Source of the DNA: Chrysomallon squamiferum
Lineage: Eukaryota > Mollusca > Gastropoda > Neomphalida > Peltospiridae
DNA: 64,000 nucleotides
Direction: 5' to 3'
NCBI GenBank assembly: GCA_012295275.1
Contig: CM022668.1
Coordinates: 5,417,583-5,481,582 of the forward strand
Part shown: positions 42,662 to 56,769 of the stretch, in pieces
Layout: each line of letters opens with the position of its first letter
Position numbering within the stretch: position 1 is the first letter of the stretch
Position numbers and translations under genes: made by a program
The notes under the pieces: generated by a model
What the model was told of the DNA's origin: nothing
Databases searched by the model: none
What the model saw: only the letters and a program-made list of their open reading frames with translations

Positions 42662-45600
42662 AGGACATTTTGAAAAACTCTTGTATAATCATGTTCATGT
42701 TTTATATTTCTACAGTTCTTAAATGTTTACCTGATTAATGTCAGAAAATGGGTGTAAATACACAAAAACTAAATAGCACTGTGTATGCAAACATACATGG
42801 GATATCTAGAAACTGTTATATAATTCGGGGAAGTTCCATTATTTTATAAACTAAGATGCTGGGATTAACAAACTCAAAATGGACATTAAAAGTTGCAAAG
42901 TAAATTCAGAAAGGCTGCTATATAATGGTTTTGAACTGGATATTTTTGACTGATGTCCTCCTGGAGACACACGTCTGAGGACTACTCAGTTAATTTGTTT
43001 AAAGAAATGTAAAAAGTATGTTTCAAAATAGTATCTGGTTTCTTGAATCTTTATCCACATGCATTAATGTTTCAAAGATAATATATATTAATAACAACCT
43101 TGTATATAATATAAAATGTGTTGCGTAATTCTTAAAGGAATTTAATTTTGAGTTTGAATTGTATTTCTGCATGTGAGTTAAAGAAAGAAGAGAAATAATT
43201 TTGCCCTTTTTTTGAACTTTTTAATATTTATTTTTTATTTCGTATTCATGTATATCTAGTTTTACTGATCATAAATAGTGTATTTAGACATAATATATTT
43301 ACAACACGAAATGAATTCTGTAAACTTTAAAGTTATTGTTTCTTGTTAAAGTGGACGAACAAGCATCTGGAATATTTTCAACTGACTGCTTTGTTTGTTT
43401 GTTTCTTTGACACATGTCAATGGAAATTTTGTTTTAATGTTTCGTATTAAATAATATACATGTTGAGTGATTGAAGATACCTAAATCTTTTCCTGTTGAA
43501 TTTTTATTGTATTATTCTGTGGTACAAACTTAAGCTTAAAAACTAAGATAACGTATGTTAATAATTAAAAGATTAGTTAGACAGGTCAGTTAACCAGATG
43601 GGCTTAATTAGTTTAGTTTTATCAGTTTGCTTTTATAGCATATTGTTCCCATTGTATGATTTAACTATCTATTACCACTGAAGGTTAATTTATGCAATAT
43701 ATATATATATATATATAACCATTATCCATATTGAATTCTTGTTTGTTGTTTGTGTTATTGTTCTCTAGTGGATACAGAAAAGTCATTTAGTAGTTTAAGC
43801 TGTTTCAGATAATTAGCACCTTGTCACGTGATGCTATTATAGTCTGCTACCCTTTAGACCGGACGAGCCAAATTTTAGGTATCAATACCACTCAGACTAG
43901 TCACTGTGACAGTATTTTAGTTTTAAATCCAAGCTAAATTTTATAGGGTTTTTAATATTTTGTTTGTTTGTTTTTGCATGAAAAGTAAAAGAATAAATAA
44001 ACTCTGTTAACTTTAATGTTAGTGTTTCCTGTTAAAAATGGACTAACAGACATTTGGTAAATTTTCAAGCGATTCAACTATTTCTTAATTTTGCTTTTTA
44101 ATATTTATATTTTTTATTTTTTGTTTGTTTTTGCATGAAAGATAAAAACACTAAATGCATTCTGTAAATTTTGAAATTATTGTTTCTTGTTAAAGTGGAC
44201 AAACAAACACCTGGTACATTTTCAAGTGATTGCTTTGTTTGTTTGTTAAGGAAGATACAATGACGAAATGTTCAAAATAATTGATTCTTAATATATGGAG
44301 TAGTAAAGTTGTTAATTTGTTTAAAGAATTGTAAAAAGTGTATGTTTGAAAATTGTATATAGTTTCTTGATTGTTTATCCACATGCATTAATGTTTCAAA
44401 GATAATATATATTAATAACAACCTTGTATATAATATAGAATGTGTTGCCTCCCTAATTATGAATCATGTAATTCTTAAAGGAATTTAGTTTTGAGTTTGA
44501 ATTGTATTTCTGCATGAGAGTTAAAGAAGAGAAAGAATTTTGCCCTTTTTGAACTATTTAATTTTATTTTGTTTTTCATATCCATATATATCTAGTTTTA
44601 CTGATCATAAATAGTCTAAATATAATCAGTATATTTTAGACATAATATATTTATAAGATGAAATGAATTCTGTAAACTTTAAAGTTATTGTTTCTTGTTA
44701 AAGTGGATAAACAAACATCTGGTCATTTTCAAGTGATTCCTTTGTTTGTTAAGGAAGATACAATGATGAAAATTACATAGATATTCAAAATAACTGATTC
44801 TTATTTTATGGTGTAGTAAAGTTGCTAATTTGTTTAGAGAAATTTAAAAAGTGTACATTTGATCTGTTTGATAATAGTATCTAGTTTCTTGATTGTTTAT
44901 CCACATCAGTGATGATATTTACACTACACATCTTAAAGCTGAAATAAATAAATACTTTATCAAATAATAACAGACGGTTAACTTTTTAATGTTTTATTTT
45001 TCTCAGCTGTATACAAATTCAAAAGCAACACAAAAATACAAAAAGTAAAAGTCAACAGTTTTCCCCCTTATACAATAATATCTACTGCTAAATTTATCAT
45101 GTACTAACAAAATGCACACCTATATACTATAGCAATTATTAATTTGCTTTCATTTATTACTTCTGTTTGTTTTTCTCAGATAATTAACACCTTGTCATGT
45201 GATGCTATTATAGTCTGCTACCCTTTAGACCGGACGAGCCAAATTTTAGGTGTCAATATCACTCGGACTAATCACCTTGACAGTATTTTAGTTTTAAATA
45301 TTTGCCAATTTTTAAAGGCTTTATAATATTTTGTTTGTTTGTTTTTGCATGAAAAGTAAAAGAATAAATAAACTCTGTTAACTTTAATTATAGTGTTTCC
45401 TGTTAAAAATGGACTAACAGACATTTGGTAAATTTTCAAGCGATTCATCTGTTCCTTAATTTTGCTTTTTAATATTTATATTTTTTATTTTTTGTTTGTT
45501 TTTGCATGAAAGATAAAAACACTAAATGCATTCTGTAAATTTTAAAGTTATTGTTTCTTGTTAAATTGGATAAACAAACACCTGGTACATTTTCAAGTGA

Positions 45601-47430
45601 TTGCTTTGTTTGTTTGTTAAGGAAGATACAATGATGAAATGTTCAAAATAATTGATTCTTAATATATGTTGTAGTAAAGTTGTTAATTTGTTTAAAGAAA
45701 TGTAAAAAGTGTATGTTTGAAAATTGTATATAGTTTCTTGATTGTTTATCCACATGCATTAATGTTTCAAAGATAATATATATTAATAACAACCTTGTAT
45801 ATAATATAGAATGTGTTGCCTCCCTAATTATGAATCATGTAATTCTTAAAGGAATTTAGTTTTGAGTTTGAAATGTATTTCTGCATGTTAATTAAAGAAA
45901 GAAGAGAAAGAATTTTGCCCTTTTTGAACTATTTAATTTTATTTTGTTTTTCATATCCATATATATCTAGTTTTACTGATCATAAATAGTCTAAATATAA
46001 TCAGTATATTTTAGACATAATATATTTATAAGATGAAATGAATTCTGTAAACTTTAAAGTTATTGTTTCTTGTTAAAGTGGATAAACAAACATTTGGTAC
46101 ATTTTCAAGTGATTGCTTTGTTTGTTAAGGAAGATACAATGATGAAAATTACATAGATATTCAAAATAACTGATTCTTATTTTATGGTGTAGTAAAGTTG
46201 CTAATTTGTTTAAAGAAATATAAAAAGTGTACATTTGATCTGTTTGAAAATAGTATCTAGTTTCTTGATTGTTTATCCACATCAGTGATGATATATACAC
46301 CACACATACAAAAGCTGAAATAAATAAATACTTTATCAAATAACAACAGAAGGTTAACTTTTTAATGTTTTATTTTTCTCAGCTGTATACAAATTCAAAA
46401 GCAACTCAAAAATACACAAAGTAAAAGTCAACAGTTATTCCCCCTTATACAATAATATCTACTGCTACATTTATCATGTACCAACAAAATGCACACCTAT
46501 ATACTATTGCAGTTATTAATTTGCTTTCATTTATTACTTCTGTTTGTTTTTGTGTTGCTCTTTCTATTACATCAATCAACTCACAAAGCTAAAACATTTT
46601 AATAAACATTTATGCATTCATTTTGAATTTCATGATGCAGTTTCTTTTAACAATGGTTTATTTAAATCAGCTTATTTTATTTGCATTCACACTAACATAA
46701 ATTAATATGTAACAAGCATTAACGAGTTCACTTTGATTTTCTTTACATTTTGTTTAAAATGATGTTTTATTTAAATCAGTCCATTTAATTTGCATTCGAA
46801 CTAACTTAAACCAGTTAGACATATTTTCTTGTGAGTGTCTAGTTTCAAACTGAACACTTTTAGATATATAACCGATGATTTTGATGTGCTGAAGTTAATT
46901 TTGTTATCACAATGCCACAATTTAAAACACTTCATTTGTATTATTCTTTTGTTTATTACATAAATCCAGCATTTGTTTATTAAATTACTATTATTAATAT
47001 TTTTACACTATTTTAAGATAACAAGCAATTTTCCAAGTTATAGATTATTTTAGACATTTTATGTACAGTAGAATATTTTGGAAACCAAGCTTTCACCAGT
47101 GGCTCTATTTGAATTATTTTTGTTGCTTCATATTAGTATTGATGTTCGAATGTTTGATTTAAAAATATTTTGATAAACTAACTCTTGAATTTAAATATTT
47201 GTTTCATTTGTATAGTAATAAAACATTTTCAAACCCAACACTTTTAAACAGATACGTTTTACATTTTAATTCATATTAAACAAATGAAGAAGAATAACAA
47301 CAAAGCAATGGCCATTGTCTAAGAATCATAAAAATTCAAACAGCTGAAGGAATGCAGATATTAATAAAACCAGTAAAATGAGGCAGTTACCAACTTTTTA
47401 AATAAGAAGAATCTGCCGTCTGCCACGGAT
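42662..47430. repeat. Repeated caspase 3'-flank blocks
   Basis: Two to three successive copies of the sequence that follows gene A (compare 14030-15400 with 43740-45175 and 45180-47150). Each has the ccggacgagccaaatttta motif or the segment with ttgattgtttatccacat and ctcagctgtatacaaattc. Minus-strand ORFs at 44190-44384, 45561-45755 and 46073-46339 are the same frame in different copies. No protein family is recognised, so they are not called as genes. Confidence 0.7.
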
Positions 47431-47525
47431 TTAGTTTTTCTGATTATGACACACACACACATTCACACACACACATGCACACACCACGCTAACACATATA
47501 CCTTCATATAGATTTTCCTGTGGTT

Positions 47526-47590
<65 letters not shown>

Positions 47591-49080
47591 TACATATATA
47601 TAATCATAAAATTAAATAATAAAATGTACCCGACTCTTGTAACTCTCCTGAAAAACAGAATAACATTTTGAAAATGCTTTTCCATAACTTGAGAAAGGGA
47701 TATGTATAACTGGAGTACTGGACTATGTGAACTGTAAATGTTAAGTATATATATGGGAAAACTGCTTAATTTTAAATAATCCTCAATGGCCTCTGTTGTT
47801 GTTGTTGCTTTTGTTGTTAGTAGTAGTAAGATCAAGGTATTTATGTTGATTACAAAAATAAACACTTTAGACAAAGATTGTTCAAACTATTGTATACGAT
47901 TAAAAATAAAATCTGAAAAATTAAATAAGAAAATAAAATTGATAAGTTCCAACAAGAACAACAGCAAAATGTTCTCTTTTCATATTTTTCAAGTACAAGT
48001 TCTGTGTATTTTACTTTTAACATTTCCTGATAAAAAGTTAAAACAAAACTACTAAAGACAGCAAATTACAGTAACAGTACAAAAAGATAAAAAATAAAAA
48101 ATAATAAAAAAATAAATATATGTAATATATTTTTTTAAAAGAAGAATATGAAAAGGAAATGATAATAATAAAAAAAAATAAAAAATAATATTACACAGGT
48201 AAGAAATTTTGGTAAAAATTACTAAAGACAGTTCATTGTGATCCTACAGCAGATAATATCTTCTGTATTAACACTTGCAAAATCAGCAGCATTCATTATA
48301 ATAATAACTATTGAAATTTTAACGTTATATCATACAGTAAAAGTAACTTTATACTTTTTATTATATATATTTTTTTACAATAAAGTAAGTTTTTGGATTT
48401 GATTTAAAAGATATATACATGAGGACAGTGAAAAGAATCGTTATTTTGGGGGAAATTAATCACTACCAACTGTTTACACTTGTAGATAATACACATTAAC
48501 AACAAAATAATATATCTTTTTTTTATATTTAAAAATAAATAAAATATAATTAAAAAATGTTGAGTCATTTTCTAACAATGAACTGCATAAGGATTTTTTA
48601 CCATTTAAATTGCTTTATTAATTTGTTGTTTACGGTTGTTTTTTGCGGAACACGTTTTCAGTGGAACACCTAATTGGTAAGAAACGGCAGCCGCTAATCG
48701 CGATTATCTGCACATACCTATACTGTAGTATAGTGGTACACGGAAGGCCACAGGAACACGTAAGTCCATTTTATTAGTAACATAAATTATATGGGTAATA
48801 ATGATATTTGAATGCACAGTAAATCTTTTGATATAAAACTTACTCCAACTTGATGTCACATTACATACAAATCACTCTACAATAAAAACAATATATATGT
48901 ATTTTTTTTTTTCACATCAGCTATATATATTGTCTGACTATATATAAGAAAAAATAGAATTGTTTAATTTTACACAAGAAACTGTACAGTGTTAAAATTA
49001 CACACCAAATTTAACAGAAATAACAAAAATATTTTAATTATAGTAACATAATACGGAATTCCCAGATTTATTTTTAGAAC
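47431..49080. repeat. Copy of 15650-16860 with CT tract; no gene
   Basis: Matches the region right of the 15766 CT repeat in order: CT tract 47529-47587, low-copy repeat 48220-48380, then a CpG-bearing patch at 48640-48770. An ORF on the minus strand across the CT tract is repeat-encoded Glu/Arg and is rejected. Confidence 0.6.
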
Positions 49081-49216
49081 CGGATGAACATAGTTGTTAC
49101 CTGTAGATGTTTATTATCTGTACTCTGATTGGTTCTTCTAAAGTATCGACGACGCCATTTATGCTCGCTAAGGATAAGAAGAAAGCAGTTGCTCGAATTT
49201 ACCAAAATTTCTGAGG
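49081..49216 (+). promoter_or_regulatory. Possible promoter and short first exon
   Basis: A patch richer in CpG than its surroundings with an inverted CCAAT box (gattggtt at 49127), then ATG at 49161 starting a 17-codon ORF (MLAKDKKKAVARIYQNF, stop 49212-49214). A strong donor gag|gtaagt follows at 49216. This looks like a non-coding or uORF first exon, but no downstream exon can be assigned; the assembly gap follows 850 bp later. Confidence 0.3.
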
Positions 49217-50071
49217 TAAGTTCTGATATTCAGACAGATTCAGTTCCAGTTAATTCAAACCTAAGTCACTATATTGTCTGACTATATATAAGAAAAAATA
49301 GAATTGTTCAATTTTAGACAAGAAACTGTACAGTATTAAAATTACACATCAAATTTAACAGAAATAATAAAATATTTAAATTTTTTTCGGGGGGGGGGGG
49401 CAAAATAAATTTTTGAATAAAACAGCTGTTAAAATTTAATTAAAATAACCATTACCACTTATTTGTTGGAAAAAAAAAATTATAAAAAGAAAAAGAAAAA
49501 TTTTGAATAATTCATACAGTATTAACATGTCTGTCATTGTTTTCATGCATGGAAATTTTAAGTTTTTAAAATGTTCTGCCATTTAAAACAAAAGTTAAAA
49601 GTGACCAGTAAGCCTTGAGATCTGTTAATGAATGAGAAAAATATATCAGTTATTATACCCGTTGTGTATATTTACAATAGATTGACTTGTTGAAACGGAT
49701 TAATGTACAAGGAAGAAAGATTATTTCTTTATTTTTATTATTTTGAATTTGATCACCATGAATAAACACAATATAAAAAATATTAAAACTAGATTAAATG
49801 AACAAACATTATTATTTTATCTGTTGGCTTTGCTTTAAAGAAATAAAAACAAATTTACAAAATTTGATTAATTATAACCAAATTAAAAAACAATAAAAAA
49901 ATAGAAGAATAAAATGAAAAGAAATAAAATACCAATCACAATGAAAACAGTAACTGCTTTTCCCAAAGACCTAATATAATTATTTCAACATAAAATTTCA
50001 TCATGGATAAACATTTATACAAGAATAAAGACTAAGAACAAGTAAATAAATAATATAAGGAATAAACAACC
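49217..50071. other. AT-rich sequence, related to 16800-17650; no gene
   Basis: Follows the order of 16800-17650 with small differences, including the words caaggaagaaagattat and aacattaaac. Only poly-A and poly-G (49388-49400) tracts stand out. Confidence 0.6.
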
Positions 50072-50271
50072 NNNNNNNNNNNNNNNNNNNNNNNNNNNNN
50101 NNNNNNNNNNNNNNNNNNNNNNNNNNNNNNNNNNNNNNNNNNNNNNNNNNNNNNNNNNNNNNNNNNNNNNNNNNNNNNNNNNNNNNNNNNNNNNNNNNNN
50201 NNNNNNNNNNNNNNNNNNNNNNNNNNNNNNNNNNNNNNNNNNNNNNNNNNNNNNNNNNNNNNNNNNNNNNN
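50072..50271. other. Assembly gap (200 N)
   Basis: Second run of exactly 200 N; orientation and distance of the flanking contigs are scaffold inferences. Confidence 1.
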
Positions 50272-51129
50272 TTAAATGAAATCCAAAACTTACTTTATTG
50301 TAAATATATATATATATAATAAAAAGTATAAACTTACTGTATTGTTAAAATGTCAATATTTGTTATTATTTAAATGAATGCTGCTGCATTTTGCAGGTGT
50401 TAATACAGAAGATATTATCTGCTGTAGGATCACAATGAACTGTCTTTAGTATGATTTAAATCCTTAGAAAACAACAGATATATTCAGAATTAACAACTAT
50501 AGAAAATAACAGATTCTAAAAACAGCAGGCAAAGAATTTTCTGAAGAAAAAAAAAATAAAAAATAAAAAACTCACATTTCTTCTTCATCTTCTTCTTTTA
50601 AACAAATATTATTACGTATATTTATTTATTTAGTTATTTACTATTAATGTAATTTGCTGTTATCTTTTCAAGTTTACTGATCTGTAATTCTTAAAAGTAA
50701 AATACAGAGTTCTTGTAGTTGAAATGTATGAAAAGATAACATTTTTGTTGTTATTCTTATTTAGTTTTTCAAATTGTATTTTATTTTCAATCGTATTCAG
50801 TAGTTTGAACAGTTTTTATCTAAAATATTTAATCTTGTAATCAACATAAATAGCTTGAATTTAATAATAATAATAATAACAACAACAACAACAGATGTCA
50901 TAGAGGATCATTTAAAATTAATCATATATATCTTTTAGAAGTAATGAAAGGCATTTTCAAAAATGTTATTCTTTCAGGAGAATTACAAGGGTTGGGTACA
51001 TTTTATTCACTTTTTACATTTTATTATCTGCTTTAATTTTATGAATACATACATACATACATACATACATGTTAACCTTCCAGTTAAGAAAATAACCACA
51101 GGAAAAGGTATATGAAGGTATGTGTGTTA

Positions 51130-51164
<35 letters not shown>

Positions 51165-51254
51165 ATAAACCAGAAGAACTAAATCCATGGCAGACAGAAG
51201 AAAAAAATGTTTTGTTCATACATTTTGTTGTGTTAGACATACAATGAAAAGTGC

Positions 51255-51292
<38 letters not shown>

Positions 51293-51940
51293 CTAAAATA
51301 TACTGGTTTTATTTAGACTATTTATGATCAGTAAAACTAGATAAATATTAAAAATTAAAAATAAATATTAAAAAGGTAAAACAATTTGCAAAATTCCTTT
51401 TTGTTAACTCTCATGCAGAAATACATTTCCAACTAAAGCCATATTAAATATCTCAGCATCTGCAATGTATTATTTTTGGCAGAATACATTTCAAACTTAA
51501 ATTAATAATTGCATGATTTATAATTTTAAGTTATGTACAAAGATGTTATTAAAATATATCAAGAAGCTAGATACTATTTGCAAGTAGATCAACTGCAAAT
51601 CGCTTGTAAATGTACCAGATATTTTATCCACTTTAACAAGAAACAATAACATTAAAGTTTACAGAATTCATTTAGTCTGTGATGCAAAACAAACAACGAA
51701 TATTTTATTGATACTGAAATATATTGCTTGTATTTTAACTATTTATGATGAGTAAATATAGATATAAATAAATAAAAATCAAATGTAACAAGCATATACC
51801 AAGTAAGCTGCTCTTTCTTTCATGTATATAGAATTTATTTAAAGATGTTTTTTTTTACTTTTTTTCCTTACTTACTTCAGTTCATACAGCTCGTTGATGT
51901 TAGCACAAATAGACAGGATGTCTGAAAAAAATGTCAATAA
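50272..51940. other. 3' flank of gene D and reversed low-copy repeats
   Basis: 50272-50520 is the reverse complement of the low-copy repeat at 15935 and 20230. 51047-51070 is ATAC units, 51134-51163 TG units and 51258-51290 TA units. From about 51650 the sequence is the reverse complement of the 3' flank of gene B. No gene seen. Confidence 0.6.
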
Positions 51941-51946
51941 TTTATT
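51941..51946 (-). terminator. Poly(A) signal of gene D
   Basis: TTTATT on the plus strand reads AATAAA on the minus strand, 61 nt past the distal terminal exon and in the same setting as the signal of gene B. Confidence 0.5.
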
Positions 51947-52006
51947 CTGAAATAATATTGCTTTAACTGTGGAAAACATCAACTGCAAATAAACAAAAGT
52001 TCTGCT

Positions 52007-52127
52007 TCACTTGAATATCAGCTTCTTCCTCAATGAGCTGAAATGTGATGGGGACTGCTTCATCATTATGACATTTCTTTTATATACTTCATTATTTACT
52101 AACAGCAGCAAATCGTGGATGTCCTCT
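52007..52127 (-). CDS. CASP8-like: Gene D alternative (distal) terminal exon
   Basis: A second intact copy of the caspase end lies just behind the first. It has an acceptor ctcag before 52127 and 121 nt open in the same phase as the proximal exon, starting EDIHDLLLLVNNEVYKRN and ending SPSHFSSLRKKLIFK, TGA. Splicing from the p10 exon to either would give a complete p10. The acceptor has a purine-rich, TA-type upstream tract and may be weak. The spacing of 50 nt between the two exons makes them mutually exclusive. Confidence 0.55.
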
Positions 52128-52177
52128 CTGAGATATATATACAGTTTAAAGTAACTATACAAATGAAAAGTTCTGCT

Positions 52178-54763
52178 TCACTTGAATATCAGCTTCTTCC
52201 TCAATGAGCTGAAATATGATGGTGATTGCTTCCACAGCTCATCTTCGAATTCGATGTCTTCTTTACCTACTTCATAATTTACTAACGTCAGCAAACTGAA
52301 GACGTCCTCTCTGAAAAATTAATAAAATGAATATAAATTTTTAAAAAGTAATAGATAGTAATATTTTAATAACAAACAGAAATATGAGGAATTTTTTTTT
52401 TATATATACAGATAGATAGATATAGATAACTAGATAGCTAGCTAGATAGACAGACAAACAGACAGATCTGTATGTATGTCCCAGTTCCATTGTTTTGTTT
52501 AATTTGTTAAAAGATCTGAAAGGAGAATGAAAATGATTTCTTGTCCATCTTAGTTAACAAGATGACAAAGGAACAGTCATTGGGAGCTTCTAACTAAAAT
52601 ACAATAACATATGTAACACATGTTTCTAAGGTATGTGTAATATAAATATATATATTGTGTATGAATTCTAAAAGAATTGTGACAATTTTTATTATAGTAA
52701 TCAATTTGTTCTGCCTAGAAAAATCATCATCCAGCTAACAGTGTTAGTTAACAACGTGTGACATCACGAAACATCAATGCAAAACATTTAGTCAAGATCA
52801 CAAAGAACAGTACCAAAGTCACAGCAAAACATCTTACGCCACTGTTTTTATTGTTATTATAAATTTGCAAATGTTGAAAATATGTAAACATAAACAGTAC
52901 TAAAAGGTGTTTGATCCTGCCATTTATTTCCAAAAGAGCAGTCAACATTGTCATCATAAAAGTAATTTGTAAACTGCATATCTTTATCTCCTGAACAGGT
53001 AGATGATCCTCTTTTTGACACTGATAAAATAATCCTCAAGACAACATTTCAGTGATGTCACAAGACTCAGATTAACTCAATACAGTTTAAAAAAATATTT
53101 GTTTCTTTTTAAAATTTCATCATCTTTCAGCTGCTGTATTCTGCTTTTTACCTGATCACTTGTATATAAAACCTTTGGTTTCTCTTTGAACCAGAAGTTT
53201 CCTGGTTTGGTCATCATGTGATGTTTAACAATTATTTTCATTCATGTTTCTGTGGTTACTAGTTTAATTTGTAAACGTACTTCTTCACGCAGATTCCTAA
53301 GCTTCCACTTAAAATTTCATACAATCCTGAATGTTTATTATTAAAATTTCATCATCATCAGTCAGCTCTTGTGTTCTGCTTCTAACCTGATCAGTGATAT
53401 CTACGACTTTTGTTTTATCTTATACAGGTGAGTTGTTCTTTGGTCATAATGTGATGTTTAACAATTATTTTGTCTGGTTGTTAGTTTGTTCTTTGTCTGT
53501 CTTGTTTGTGTCCATGTTTCTGCATTATATGTCATTTCTGCAAGAATACATTAGTTGTAATCTTCAAGCTGATTCTTAAGTTTCCTCTTTAGATTTTATA
53601 CAGTCATAAAATTCATTTACTTACTTTTTAGCACATTTATTTAAAATTTCTGTCAGTTTTCTGATGTACCAGGATCCAGCCGATGTTGATCTGTAAGACA
53701 TAAAACCTGGTACTGTGGCATATCCTAACAGAAAATCTGCTTCATTTGGGATTGTTTCTTCCTGCTGAACATCTATGTCAATATCACCATCTGTCTGGGT
53801 ATCATGTCCTGTAAATAGATATATCAGAAATCGAGTTCTGATATTTTAAAAATATTAATCCTAGAAAATATAAACTCATACCAAAACCCATATAGATATT
53901 TGTAACTATATATCAAATATTACAAAGCAAATAAACAAAAAAAAAAACATTCAAAATATATCATTTATGGCCAGTCAGTATAAACTCGTAGTAAAATCTT
54001 CATCCCCAAAACATATTTCTCATATACTAAATACGAGATGGCAATTTGCACAGAATTAGACCACAAAATTTAACATGTATGTGACTAAATTATGTAAATA
54101 CAACAGATAATCATATATGTAGTTTTGAGGAATTATTTTTAACAGCTGCCATACATACCTTTTTGTTCTTCTTCACCCTGACAAGCCTGTATGAAAAACA
54201 ACTTTGGTTTCCCACTCAGTGTTGGACATGACTGAGCTCTAAATGGTGCAGTCAAATCTCTGATCTTTACAAGACAACCATTACTTCCATATATTGCACC
54301 TTCAGTTCCATGTGACAAAATACAACACACAAAACAGTCATAGTCACTGTGATCAGACAAAGCCAGCTGATTTACAGTCTGAACCATGTCACTGTCAGAC
54401 AGATTTTCTTCATATTGGATGATGAATTGAAGATTCTCAAAAGTTTCTTTCAGCTTAACTAGAAATAAAACTTATTTATATATTTTAATACTAGGTATTA
54501 ATATTGATTTGTGTACGTGTATGTTGGGTATGAACCAAAAAACAAATTATTTTTATAATAGATGGTGTTTGAGCATTGTTTTCGTTTATCACATAAATTA
54601 ATATTCTGAAAGGTGAAAAAATGGCACATGATCATGTAAGTGAATAAATATCTCTACATATATCTAAATATTGAATGAATTTCATCAACAAAACACTATA
54701 AATGAGTCAGAGAAAGCGACAGAGAGAGAAAATGAGAGCTACATGCCATATATAAACAAACTT

Positions 54764-54804
<41 letters not shown>

Positions 54805-56197
54805 GTTGTTGTTGTTGTTGTTGTTGTTGGTGGTGTTTTTATTACAATCACTATCTTATTATTATTTGCTGTTAAAACTATTTTTATTATAATTATTATT
54901 ATTATTGTTATTGTTACTAATGCTGTTATTTTAATTATTACTATAGTTCTTGTTGTTGCTACTATTCTCTTTCAAAGTAAAACTTACCAGCATCTACATC
55001 AGTTCCCTCTCTATTTGGCAAATCTTTAGCTTCTGGCTTCACTCGATCCTTCTCAAAATCTCTATTGTTGATTATTACACATATTCCTAGAATAAAACAG
55101 AAAAACCCATATATTTAAGGGTGACAGACAAAGAGAAACAGAGAGAAAGAATGAGGGACAGATACAGTGATATGAATGTGGAGAGCCCAGACTAGGTCTG
55201 TGTTTATGAATCACTCATCAAGATATAGTAGCTCGAGTAAGAACAAGGAAACATGACTTACACCTGGAGAATTCCGATCTCTGCCAGTGCAGGTCTGCAT
55301 AAACAGCACCAAACAAATCACAAAGGCATAAAAAAAAATGAATGAATATGTATGTGTGACACATATCTCTCACCTATATTGTTTGTACCAAATCTAATAC
55401 TGTTATTAAAAATGTCCTGCTGATTCCAAATTAGTAAAATATTTATTTGAAAATATACCTCGAGGATTAGCATCCATTTTGTAGTAGAGGACGAGACACT
55501 GGTCTACATCAGTTCTTTCTAACTGCTGTACGACGTTTGGAATCTGATTTGCTGGTGATTTTTAATAAATAATTGAAAAATTAAAAACTAAAAAATATGT
55601 AACACAACTCAGAGTAAGTTCTGCTATAAAATTAAAATATATGCAGCTTAATCTTATTTCTTTATTTCTTTTGCGATGTCAATTATTTGCTAATAATAAT
55701 AGAAAATGATAAAATAACAAAGAGTAGAACTATGCAGGTTGTTCTTTCAAAAAATATAAATAAAATACATGATGGTACCAGATCTAAGGTCACTTTTTTT
55801 TCTTCAAGCCATATGAAAAAGTACCAGAAATAAATGACCTTTATTATTAAATTCAAGCGTTGTTGACTAGCAATATTACATGTCAATAGTATGGTCAGAT
55901 TAAATTCATGTTAAATGTTTATGTTTACTTGACCTGTGGTAATACAAAATTTCTTGTATATTGTAATTAGAAAAGACTGGCCTCCAAACACAAATAATAT
56001 AATCAATTTTTCTATTTAAAAAGTACTTCATTATTAGAAAAAAAATTTCTCTAAAAGCAATGAAAAATTTATAAAATGTATAATTACCTATTCTGTTAGC
56101 TTCATGTGTCCTTTGTTCTCTTATGCTGATCTCAGGATCTGAAACATATTTTCATAAAAAATAAAAACAGTAGATGGAACTTTCGACATAAATAAAA

Positions 56198-56249
<52 letters not shown>

Positions 56250-56737
56250 CTCATACAAATGCAAACAAATAGTTTGAATACATTTTGTGTACATATATAT
56301 AAATTACTGATTTTATCAGTTTACTGGGATAAATGTTTGCTAATAACATAGTATTTGAATAAAAGTAATTAGACTGAAAAAACAATTAACTGGATTTAAA
56401 CACATTTATACTGACTGTTTAAAAAGTAACAAAGTCACAAATACCTTTTTATTCTGATATTAATTAGAAAAAAATGCTGTCCAAAAGCAATTTAAAATTA
56501 ATAAAATGTATATTTACCTGTTGTGGTAGCTTCATCTGCTCCTGGTTCTCTAATGCTGATCTCAGGATCTGAAAACAAAATATTTTCATAAAAAATAAAA
56601 ACAGCAGACGGAATTTTGGTAATGACTCTGAAATAGATTAACTATTTCACTCTCTCAAAAAAGAGTTAAAATGAAAAAAAAATATATGAAAAAGGATTGA
56701 AATTACGAATAATAAAGAAAACTTAAAAAATAAACAA

Positions 56738-56769
<32 letters not shown>

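Noticed and set aside
52748-52957. Matching ORFs in introns of gene D and gene B (also 28604-28918, 12560-12745, 53394-53579)
   Set aside because: They lie wholly inside caspase introns between the p10 and terminal exons and match each other only as part of the duplicated genes.
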